From NCBI GenBank assembly GCA_024180945.1, contig JAKSGN010000038.1:124001-188000 (forward strand): a stretch of 64,000 nucleotides of DNA. Reading direction: 5' to 3'. The notes beneath the pieces are model-generated. The model ran no database searches. It had not been told where the DNA came from and saw nothing but the letters and a program-made list of their open reading frames with translations. The position numbers and the translations under genes were made by a program. The stretch is from Macrophomina tecta (Eukaryota; Ascomycota; Dothideomycetes; Botryosphaeriales; Botryosphaeriaceae). Below are positions 54,382 to 64,000 of the stretch, in pieces; within the stretch, counting starts at the first letter, position 1; each line of letters begins with the position of its first letter.

Positions 54382-54827
54382 TATAATAAGTAGGCCTCTA
54401 CCTCTAAAGATCTAAATACTAAAGAGAAAAAAAACCTATCGAGGGGGTTTTTCTTAAGTGGATATAAGAAGAGGGTAAGAGTAAGTTAAATATATAATAA
54501 GACTAAGCACTATGTGCAAAGGCCGTATTACTAATAATATACTAAATTATTATTAAAGTTAACTACGGAGGTTAAAGCTATCTAAAGAGTATAGTTTATA
54601 TACTAGTAGAAAATATATATAATCTATATACTTAGTAAAGGTATTGTGCTTAGTAACTAATCGCGACCGTTCTACTAAGCGGTTGGGTTAACCTATTTAA
54701 TTTCTAGACGAGTGGGTTTAACTAATCGCGGGAGTCACGTGATTTCTAACCTATATTTCTTCGGTTCTACTTGCCTTTAGCGGGGCTATTCCTACCTTTA
54801 TTACCCTATATAGGCTACGCCGTAACA
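54382..54827 (-). repeat. B4 5' LTR
   Basis: 446 bp, plus-strand start TATAATAAGTAGGCC (from TGTAACGAGCGGGCC), end GCCGTAACA. Its promoter part matches other B LTRs; its 3' half (plus strand 54630-54790) is different and less RIPped. Confidence 0.85.
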
Positions 54828-57290
54828 CTATTCGATTTTAAGTATACTATTTATATTTATAATAGCACCTCTAGACTACTAAGATACTTTATAGCTTTCT
54901 AGATATTCGTCCGCTTTATAAGAAATTCTCTCTAGTATAATCACCTTCTCTGCCTAATTATATTATAAAAAGCCTTTACTACTACTCTTACTTAGTCCGC
55001 TAGTTCTTAGTAGGATAGTTCTATTCGCTATACGGTTCGGGCCTAGTTTCTTAGCTATATATAAGCTTACTAAAGTTAGATTAAGTCTATATACTACTAT
55101 ATCTTAATATATAGCGATAGCCTCGCTCTTAGAGTATATTACTCTAGTACGATAGAGATAATATAGGTTAAATACTTAGCTATACCCTCTACGTCTAACG
55201 AGATTAGTAATAGAAACTTCTTTAGATATCGCTATATCTACTTTCTTATAGCTTTCTAATTTATATTTTTAAAAATCTATTATAGCTATTCTTAACCTTT
55301 TCTACTTAGCGTTAGGAAGCCGCTTTTAATTATTTAATATTCTACTCTATAATCTATATAGAATAGCTAATAAATAATTTAGTCCTCTACTAAGCTAGGC
55401 GATATAAATATAAGGTTAATAGTAGATTAGTACTATCCTAATTTATATATTATAGTGCCTCGCGGAAGTATATACTATAGATTAAAGTCTTCTATAAAGT
55501 TAATAATTAGAAGCACCTTTCTAATATAATATAGTTTAAAGATTATATTACTTTTCTATAGCTAGTTATACTAATTAAAGTTACTAGAGAGAAGTATTTT
55601 AAATATGCTACTAGCCTTCTCTCTAGCTCATAGAATTATATTACGAAGGTACGTTAGTATATTATTTAGCTCTATATCTTTAGTTAACTACTTTACTGGA
55701 ATATATACTAATACTACTAGAATTATTTAATCCGGGAGTAATACTAGCGCTACTATAATATAGAAAGATACTACTATAATCTAATAAGCTAGAATATCTT
55801 TTCTAATCTATAGTAGAGAGTAGACTAGATACTAACTATCTAAAATTATTATTAGTCTAAACTATATCTACTATAGATAGAAAGTTAAAACTACTACTAC
55901 TTTTTTCTCTACTATTCTAAAGTAATTTAGTTTAGAAATATTAATAATACTAAAGTTCCTTAGGTCTTTATCGTTAAGGATATTATACTATGCTATTATA
56001 TTTTTTCTCTAGGTTCGCTAGAATACTCTTTAGTCTTTTACTTATTTTGCTTTCTAATTATTACCTCTAATAGTCGCTTATATACTAAATAGCCCTGGTT
56101 ATTAGCCCTATATAGACCGCTATATACCGCGTATATCTTAGGGCTAGTCTAGTAGTTCGTAGCTCTATAACTATACTTAGCGTAACTCGCGTATCTTTTC
56201 TTATCCCTATATCTTAGCTCGAGATAGTCGTAGCTCTAGTACTAAAAGTATCGGCGCGGCCTAGGTTAGTACTTAAAAGTACTAGTATACGCTGTCTCGC
56301 CTTCTACGTTAATAATTCTATAGACTAGGAGCTTATCTACCTTACTCTTCTTTACTAAGTAAATTACCGCCGAGCTGTATAGTCGTCTACTTATTCTACT
56401 TAGCTATCGTACTTATATTACTTCTACCCTATTTTCTTCCCCGATAACCTAGTAGATATTTATTCTAAGTGCTATTCACTTTTTATTAAAGACCGCTATC
56501 TTATTAATATTATCGATCTTTATTAGGTATTACTATAGGCCCTATATTCTAACCCCTTAAAAAGTATTATTTAGCTAGTTTATATTAGCTCTTACCTTCT
56601 TCTCGTCCCTCTTATAATAAAAGAGAAAGTATACTTTAGTTAATTCGCTCGGGCTTTATATTAGCCTATAGTACTTAATACTTTTTATCGTCTCTTAGCT
56701 CTTAAGTACCTCTTAGAAATGCGCACGAATATCCCCTACTTTAGTAATATTAAATTCTATATTAGTTAGATTAAGTTTAATATAAGCTCCCTTTACTAGT
56801 ATCGCAGTTAGTATAGCGGTAGTATTTAATAGAGTACTTCTACTAACTTAATTTAGTAGAGAAGCTCCACGAAGAATACTAGCGTAGATAGTACTATTTT
56901 AGGGCTACGAAGCGGTGCTTCTATACGTAATCTTAATAAATTCTAATATTTCTTTCTTTAGCTTAGAAACCTTACGCCGTTAGCTATTTATGTACTTCTT
57001 AGAACTATTAGAGTTTTTTAGTTAGGCTCTTAATCTAATCTTTATTTTTCGTATATTAGGTTATTAGGTGCTTATTTTAGTTAGAGATTATCTTTAGTAG
57101 ATTAATAATATTATTAAGAGTAGTTTCCTTAGTTAATTTCCTTAGCTTAGCTAGGCGAGATAAAGTCTTAGTAAATAGTTTTCTATAGTAAAGTACTTAA
57201 TAGTCGGTATAGTCGATCTAGCGAAGTAAGATATATTCTAATACGTCTATAATATATCTATCGCTACCCGTACCTTCTTTAGCCGACGCC
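54828..57290 (-). pseudogene. LINE (Tad-like) copy 3, ORF1 and endonuclease part
   Basis: Minus strand, reading from right to left. ORF1 (about 57200-56000) ends in a zinc-knuckle array (about 56290-56090): YDYLELRYRDKKR corresponds to CX2CX4HX4C with Cys and His RIPped to Tyr, followed by AVYSGLYRANNQGYLVYK, the ORF1 hallmark of fungal Tad elements. Below it (about 55850-54900) are pieces of the apurinic-like endonuclease of ORF2. RT and RNase H are missing, cut off at the B4 LTR. Heavily RIPped. Confidence 0.65.
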
Positions 57291-57600
57291 GGCGGTATTA
57301 TAGCTAGCTTTTATTATTTTTTAAGATTTAAAATTTAATATTTATAAAGATCTAATAATACCTCTTCTAAACTAGTAGAAGAGTTTATTAGTTATTTAAA
57401 CTCTAGCTATTTATGGTCTACTAATAGTTAAGGTATAAAACCTAGTAAAGGTTAAGAGTTAGCCTTAGTAACTAAGTAGATAGGTCTAACTAATTACGGG
57501 GATTACGAGACTCTAGGCTTATATATCTTCAGTTCTATCTGCCTTAGACTTATTAGAAAAATTAACTATCTATAGTGAGAATAAGTTCTTAAAATTACTT
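57291..57600. other. Spacer with B4-type LTR fragment
   Basis: About 57440-57560 resembles the 3' half of the B4 LTR (54650-54790, GGTCTAACTAATTACGGGG and following). Otherwise no feature. Confidence 0.45.
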
Positions 57601-57639
57601 CTTATAACTATGTATAATCGCTCTATAATATGCGTTAAA

Positions 57640-59220
57640 CTGCTCTACTAGTAATTCGCTATCGTTTAATACTAAATTATCTACTATAGCGGCTACCGAC
57701 GCCTTATAACTAGGCAATAACCTACTTTTACTCTACGAGTATACTATATAGCTTAGGACCTAGGCAAAGTAGCTTCTTAATAATATAAGCGAATATAAAT
57801 ATAGCTTCTACTACTATACTATCGCTCTGCTAATTAAGAGCGCTATTAGGCTTTACGATAAAGTCCTTAGCTAACTAATACTAGCCGAGTTAAAGGTAGT
57901 TATAAACTTAGTCCTCTAGATAGCGAATAATATTAAGAAGAATACTAGTACTATTAAGTGCACTACTAATACTATTAATACGGTAGCCCCTACTATATAG
58001 TAGAATATATAGTAGAGTTCTATAACCTAGATACGAGTAGTAGCACTATAAACGATAGTAATAGTATAAGCATAGCCTAACCTCGCACTAAGCCTAACTA
58101 AGAAATACTGTAAGTTAGTAATTAAGCTTACGAACTAGTAAATAATTAGCTACCTTTGCTCGCAAACCCCGATATATCTAAAAGAATATATTAACTGTGC
58201 CCTAAAGTTATAGATAGACCCTAAGGTAAATAGAATCTAAGTAGTTACGGCAAAGTAGCTTTAGAGTAGAGATATCGTAGTATATATAAGAAACTAGTAA
58301 GAGAAGAATATATTATAAAAAAGTGTCTATAACTAGGTAGAGACTTTTAAAGAATCGGCGCATATTATAACGTAGACTTATAGCGTTATCGTATATAGTG
58401 TATATATAAAGTCGATAGATCCCTTAGATATAGAAAATACTATTAAGCTATTCGAGGTAGAGAATAAGCCATTACTCTCTAATACTAAAATTAAATATAT
58501 AGGCTAGCTAACTAAGGCTTCTACTAATAAAAGGGCGTCGTTCCTAGTAGTAAAATTTAGTAGACCTAAAGACACTAACGCAGTAATCACGGGCGGGATA
58601 ATATAGTAAGCGGAGATACTCTTATATAAGCTCTACGACCGAATATATAAAGTTAAGTAGTACTTTAATTACTAGAAATATAGCTATATAGAAACCTAGT
58701 ATTAAGTACCGTAAGCCTACGATTACTACGTGGGCTAGTATAGCTCTAAGAAATACGGCTAGAAGAAGAACCCAAATGTAGAGTATAAATATACTGCGTA
58801 TAAGCGCTCTTATATAGCGTAGAGCGCGGTCTACCTAGAGAAGAAGAAGAAGAAGAATAGAGTAGAGCGAGCTAAGACTATAAGACTATTTCTTTATTTA
58901 AAAAATATTAGTAAGAGAGTATTAGCTATAACGTAGGTACTAACGTAAATAGCTTAATCTATAAAATAAATAATGAACTAAACATTAGTAGTTTCGGCAC
59001 TACACCTAACTAAAAAGCGCGGAAGACCGAGGTTACTATACGCCGAACCTAAAGACGAGTTAATAAGAAGCGAGTAGTAGAAAGAAATTAATAGCCTTAT
59101 TAGAATAAGCTAGTAGCTCTAAGAGAAGATGCTAGCTATATTAAGTAAGTAAGCCGTAAATACTTAGTAGCTAAGTATATAGCTACTTAATAATAAGATT
59201 ATAATATTTAATAATTAAAG
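57640..59220 (+). pseudogene. LINE copy 1 ORF1 (Gag-like) remnant
   Basis: Central pieces around 58190-58330 and a C-terminal zinc-knuckle array at about 58700-58860: YDYYVGQYSSKKYGQKKNP fits CX2C...H...C knuckles with Cys/His mutated to Tyr. KKRGRPR, an AT-hook-like motif, follows at about 59010. ORF1 proteins bind LINE RNA. Limits are approximate. Confidence 0.7.
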
Positions 59221-62200
59221 ATTAACAGGTCTCTATTTTATAGTACAACGTTATAAGATCTAGAACTAAGGTAATAGCCCCCTTTTTTCGGAATAGGTAG
59301 ACACGCAAGTTTAATATTATTACCCTATAAGAACCGTAGAAGAACCCCTTCTAAGATATAATATACTACCTACTAAAGAGAGAGTTCGAGCTATTATACT
59401 TTAATAGTCTAGCCCGGGTATATATATTTATAAAGAAATAAATAGCACCCTCCTTATAGATAGCTATCTACTATATACCCGACCTTTATATAATTTACCT
59501 TAAAGGGATAGACAGTATTACCAGGAATAAAACTATCTATATATATAATATCTATAATCCCCCAAGATCGATTAACTATATAAGTACCCTAGGCGTATTA
59601 GTAATAGCGCTTTGGGAGCACCTAGGCGACCACTATATCGTGCTCGGGGACTTTAATCTGCACCACCCGCTCTAGACCGGACCGACGTACCGTTACTAGG
59701 ATTAAGAGGCGGGTAAGCTAATCTATATACTAGAAGACTTCTCGTTATAGCTAGTCTCCCCTCTAGAGACCCCGATCTTTAAAAGAGGTAATATATAGAC
59801 TACAATAAACCTAGTCTTTATAATGATAAAGATACGAGAATGTATAATTAAATATTAAGTAAGACGCGACCTTTAGTAGGATTTAGACTATACCCTAATA
59901 GCTATAACCCTAGACCTCTTAGCCCCCGTACGGCCCCCGGAAATAAAGCTGAACTAGAGGTATATAGATACTAAAAAGCTAATATAAGCATTTCTAAATA
60001 ATATCTACCTAGAAGCAGCCCCGGACTTAACTAAGATACTAGAGAACTATACTAATAATATAATCTAAGCTATTTAGAAAGCTATTAAAGTATCTATTCT
60101 AATACTAATAGTCTCTTCTTAGTTACTACCTAGCTAGATAAAGAAATATAAGAAAATCTAAATAGAGATAAGAAGACTCCGTAGAGCCTAGTAAAAATCT
60201 AAATTAAATAAGAACTAGAAAAGGTACTGCTCTATAAGAAACTAGAAAGGTAAACTTATCTAAAAAAGGCTAAAGTAGGAGCACTACGCGAGGATTAAGA
60301 ATATAGCTATAAAAGATAACGGCATCTAGAGATTAGCTAAGTAGATATAGAATTAAAAAGAACTTAAGTCTAAGTTAGTTTCGGCCCTTCGAAAACCAGA
60401 TATAAAACTCGTAGAGCGATCGAAGAAGAAGCTTAATATGCTCTAAAAGACTTTCTTCGTAGAGTTTCTAGAAGTGGACCTATTAAATATTAATAGCTTT
60501 AACTACCCGCAGAGAACCCTCTAGCTAGAGGTTATAGAAGAGAAAGTTAAATACGCTATTTAAAGAGTAAAGTAATAGAAAGTCCTAGGGCCCGACGGAA
60601 TCCTAAATAGAATCCTATAAAAACTTATATCTACCCTAATCCCGATTCTTATAAAGCTATATAACGCTAGTCTATCGCTAGAACACTACCTGAACTACTT
60701 TAGATAGTTAATTATACTAGCGCTATAAAAGCTAAACAAGAAGAACTATATAAATTCTAAATCTTACCGGTCTATTACTCTTATAAATACCGTACGGAAA
60801 CTCCTCGAGGCTATTATAGCTAGGCGAATAAGCTACCTTATTAAGTACTTTAACCTACTACTATAGAGCTATATTAGAGGTCGGAGGGGTCGGTTTATAA
60901 AATATATAATATACTTACTCGTCGAAGCTATATAGAGCGCATAGAACTTTCTATATCTATAAGTCACGATACTATTCTAGCTAGACGTATTAGGGGTATA
61001 TTATAACGTATCTTACTACCATCTACTATATAACTTAAAGAAAAGACATATAGAAGGTAGGGTGTTAGAATAGATCTAAAGCTTTCTATTAAAAAGAAAG
61101 ATAATACTAAAGTTAAGCGACGGGGCGAAAGTATACTATAGTATACCTACCGAAATTTTCTAAGGTTCTCTCTTATCCCCGATACTATATCTCTTCTATA
61201 ACGCGGACCTACTAGAAGTATATACGATATAAAAAGTAATAGTAATCGAATATATTAATAATGTAAACCTACTAGCAATTAGCCTATTAATAAAAGAGAA
61301 CTATCGACGTTTAGTATTAGCCTATAACTAGGCCGAAATATAGATAGTAACACATGTGTTAGTATTTACTATAAAGAAGTATAAACTTACGTACTTCTCT
61401 AGAAGCCCTACATCTATTAATATAGAGTACGAAATTACTCTAGCGAGCTATAATATCTAACTAAGCCATAGCTGCCGTTTCCTCGGAGTTCGGTTAGACC
61501 AAAAACTAACCAGCAAAGACTATATTAGTTATATCTAGGTAAATAGTATAAAGAGTCTAGCGGCACTAATAAGTATCGCTGGATCGACATAGAAAACTTC
61601 TACACTTAGCCTACGCTAAATCTATAGAAGTATAATCCTCCCGCGTACTCTCTACTACTACAGCGTCTGGGTATGAGGAAATAATATAAATAAGAATATA
61701 GAAATAAAGCTAAAGAATATAATAGAATAAATCTAATCCCGGGTAGTACGAATTATAGCTAGTGCTTATAGAGCTACGTTAAAGGCTATACTAGATATAG
61801 AGCTCTTTCTTCTTCCCGTAGTATAACTAATTAAGAAAACCATAGGCGAAGTATTTCTAAGAATAGCGTTAGGCCTATTATTTGAAGAAATCGCCCGGCT
61901 TATAAAGAAGAAATAGGGCTCTTATAAACGGGCCTCTTTGATAACATCTAGCCTACTCCTATAAATATGTAAATAGTAGAGGGCTAAGCTTAGAAATAAG
62001 AATACCGCTAATATCGAATAAAGGCTCCCGCATCTCTTCTTTCCTTAGTAGAGATCGCTAATAGTAGAGATAGCGGGCTCTAGAGAACTAGTAGTAGCAT
62101 AGTATAACTAGATCCGGGATAATATAGAAGGAGTACTTATCTATATAAATAGAAGTATAGTTAACGGCTATATAGGCATAGCTATAATAGCCCCTAATAT

Positions 62201-63170
62201 ATATATAAGCCGTAAGAGGTATATTAGGTCGACTAGATATACTATAGTCTACGTAGCGGAGCTCTAAGAGATTAAAATAGTACTAGAAATCGCAAGCACG
62301 GCTATCTCGTAGGGTATTATAAGATTCTTTATATTTATAAATAACTAAGCAGCGCTATAAGCCCTAATCTATCCTAGTAATTATTCCGGCTAGTAGATAC
62401 TCGTATCGGTTATCTTAAAGCTATAATAGCTCCGGGGGGTAGGTACTTTCTTTAATTTCTACTAGATCCCCGCTCACTAAGGTATCCCTAGCAACGAATT
62501 AGTAGATACGTTAGTAAAAGCAGCAGCATAGCAAGGGCGCACTTTAGAGACTAGAGATCGCGCTATAGAACCACGCACGCAAGATAGCTTAATAGCGGCA
62601 CTTAGATAATCTATTTATTAGATAGTAATAGAGGAGTAGAAGAAGCTCTAGCGAGAGAACGCACGCGGGCGTTAACTATTTAAGATAGCACCTAAACTAA
62701 TAAAAAAGTTACTAGAGCTCTATCGTAGTATACTAAGAGTACTAAGCTCGCTAATTATATAGATAAGAACTAGTAAGATTAGCCTACGGTACTTTCTCTA
62801 CTAGAGGAAAGTACTAGGCATAATATCCGGTAAATACGAATACGGGTAAGAACTATAAATAGTTAGTTATGTACTATACACGTATAGTAGATTTAACGAA
62901 CTAAGGCTTACCTTCCGTACACTGAATAAGAAGGGTAGGAGACGCTAGATAATAAATCTAAGAAAGCTACTAAACTAGCGCAGCACCACTATAGTAGTAG
63001 TAAAGTTTATAATAGCAACTAAGCTCCTCGGGCAATTTAGAGTGATATTATACTTATAGCATAAAGCTTAACACTAGAGGAAGACGGAATAGTATACGGA
63101 GATTACTAGCGCTACGGAAAAACCGTAGCGCTAAGAGACATGTACGTAGAGATATATAGAGTAGATAGAG
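59221..63170 (+). pseudogene. LINE copy 1 ORF2: endonuclease, RT, RNase H remnant
   Basis: Endonuclease: VLGDFNLHHPL with catalytic Asp and Asn/His (about 59635), then TTIDLVF (about 59800) and the final D/H region (about 59890). RT: GPDGI (about 60585), the FQGSLLSPILYLFYNADL block (about 61155) and the catalytic box, altered to YINN from YADD (about 61250). RNase H (about 62150-62560) includes TRYTIVYVAEL and PAH-GIPSNELVDTLVKAA. Stops arise from Trp/Gln codons through RIP. Confidence 0.82.
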
Positions 63171-63278
63171 AGCAGGCCGGACTCCGCTGTCTTAATTAGG
63201 CTTAAACGGGCCTAGCGGGCGCAGTAAAGCCGGCTAAGCGCCGCATAGCTACTATCGGCGGCTAGAACGGTCTATAAA

Positions 63279-63307
63279 TTTATTATTATTATTATTATTA
63301 TTATTAT
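63279..63307 (+). repeat. (TTA)n tail of LINE copy 1
   Basis: About nine TTA units directly after the LINE 3' end. LINE copy 2 ends in the complementary run at 36218-36238, preceded by the same GGTCTATAAATT-type sequence. Confidence 0.85.
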
Positions 63308-64000
63308 CGGACTTATTGGAGGGTCTTAATAGGCGTAAAGCGCGCAACCTACAATGATAATATAAGATAGCGGTAAGGGGAGGCTCTTAAAGAATTATAG
63401 GCTAGTCGTATAGAGACTTAACTCGTTAAAGACATAGGCCAGCTTAGAATAGAAGGAGACATAAGCTTAGTTAGTAGAAGAGGGTAGAGTAGATCGCCTA
63501 GCGTGGAATCTAGTCCGTTACCCCTTCTGCAAGACACGGTCGGCCTATTATAGGGAGACCCTTATAGATAACGCGAAATGGGGACCTAGTAAGTATAGGG
63601 TGTTGCGCCTTTGTACAACATCTAGGCTTCCCGCGGGGCGTAGTGCGTAGCAGCTACTGCTGGCTCCGAGGACCTTACCCCTTTACTGGGCTCTGACCCT
63701 CGGTACACCTAGATGGCAGGCAGGATCACGTCTTGGCCGGAGAGACTGCCGGAGAGACTACTGCGTGGCTCGAGAGAACGAATACGCGTGTCGGTATGCG
63801 TAGAGACGGGACTGTTCGCCTCTAAACCCAATGCTAAAGCAAACGAGAATGAACTAAATAGAAGGTTTTTAGGATAGAACGCCGGCGATGCATGCTTAAG
63901 GAGTAAATAGGGATTACTTAGGTAGGAGGAGTTTAGCCCGGCCCTAACTATAGAGGCTGCAATGAGAGAAGCCGGCTAAAAACTAAGGTAGGGGCCTAGA
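63308..64000. other. Low-RIP sequence without recognisable gene
   Basis: CA/TG return to normal frequency, especially after about 63480, and GC content rises. No convincing long frame. It could be the 5' untranslated region of another element or unique DNA at the edge of the repeat block; the window ends before this can be decided. Confidence 0.4.

Larger units (their letters stand above)
45619..54827 (-). mobile_element. Chromovirus B4, 5' part only, interrupted by B3
   Basis: Minus-strand B-family copy. The 5' LTR is at 54382-54827 (446 bp), followed by PBS and gag (54381-53712, then 46029-45619 left of B3). Homology with B2 stops at about 45619 near the zinc knuckle, so pol and 3' LTR are missing. 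B3 sits in its gag with TSD atagt at 46030-46034 and 53712-53716. The B4 LTR differs in its middle from B1-B3 LTRs. Confidence 0.85.
57600..63307 (+). mobile_element. LINE (Tad-like) copy 1, near full length, RIPped
   Basis: Non-LTR retrotransposon in plus orientation: ORF1 with zinc knuckles, ORF2 with endonuclease, RT and RNase H, and a (TTA)n tail at 63279-63307. The gene order and RNase H domain fit the Tad clade of fungal LINEs. The 5' end is not fixed. No target duplication could be identified. Confidence 0.82.

Overview
The window looks like repeat-only, heterochromatic DNA of a filamentous ascomycete (Pezizomycotina). It holds Ty3/gypsy chromoviruses, Fot1/pogo, hAT and MULE DNA transposons, and Tad-like LINEs. 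Most of it carries the signature of repeat-induced point mutation (RIP): CA and TG dinucleotides are almost absent, TA is in excess, and TAA/TAG stops fill frames that are otherwise recognisable. I found no ordinary host gene. The genus cannot be told from the sequence.

Positions 1-32564 are a nest of transposons whose order can be read from target-site duplications (TSDs). A Fot1-like copy (1-1309) lies at the left edge. Next to it a minus-strand MULE (about 1446-32564) was hit by chromovirus B1 (1770-9605, TSD ggcta) and by a hAT element (11750-31872, TSD gatcgcag/gattgtag). The hAT received a 458-bp TRIM (12303-12760, TSD attac) and chromovirus B2 (13590-30534, minus). B2 then received a solo LTR (17906-18639, TSD cttct) and a full-length chromovirus A (20386-28798, minus, TSD ctatc). 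A and the solo LTR show no RIP although the DNA around them is heavily RIPped, so they arrived later. Removing the insertions gives about 2.7 kb for the hAT, 3.1 kb for the MULE and 7.8 kb for B2, which is consistent with this order.

Positions 32565-45618 hold an unassigned RIPped stretch, a complete Fot1-like element (33883-35728), a 5'-truncated LINE (36218-37760, minus), a second MULE (37761-39395), and two partial family A copies placed end to end (A2 minus, A3 plus). A low-RIP spacer with a 13-bp tandem repeat follows.

Positions 45619-64000 hold a truncated chromovirus B4 (minus) interrupted by full-length B3 (46035-53711, TSD atagt), a minus-strand LINE remnant, a nearly full-length plus-strand LINE (about 57600-63307) ending in a (TTA)n tail, and 0.7 kb of low-RIP DNA.

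Element A is the informative one. On the minus strand it has gag, then a -1 slippery heptamer A AAA AAC directly before the gag stop with a predicted H-type pseudoknot, then protease, RT, RNase H, integrase and a chromodomain. Its primer-binding site matches the predicted 5' end of its own RNA (Tf1-type self-priming). On the opposite strand, between the chromodomain and the 3' LTR, lies an intron-containing gene for a 243-residue protein with a six-cysteine cluster like Zn2Cys6. Remnants of this antisense gene persist in A2, B1, B2 and B3, and a CGG-N-CCG palindrome lies just upstream of it in each of those elements. This conserved antisense gene is the best candidate here for an undescribed system.
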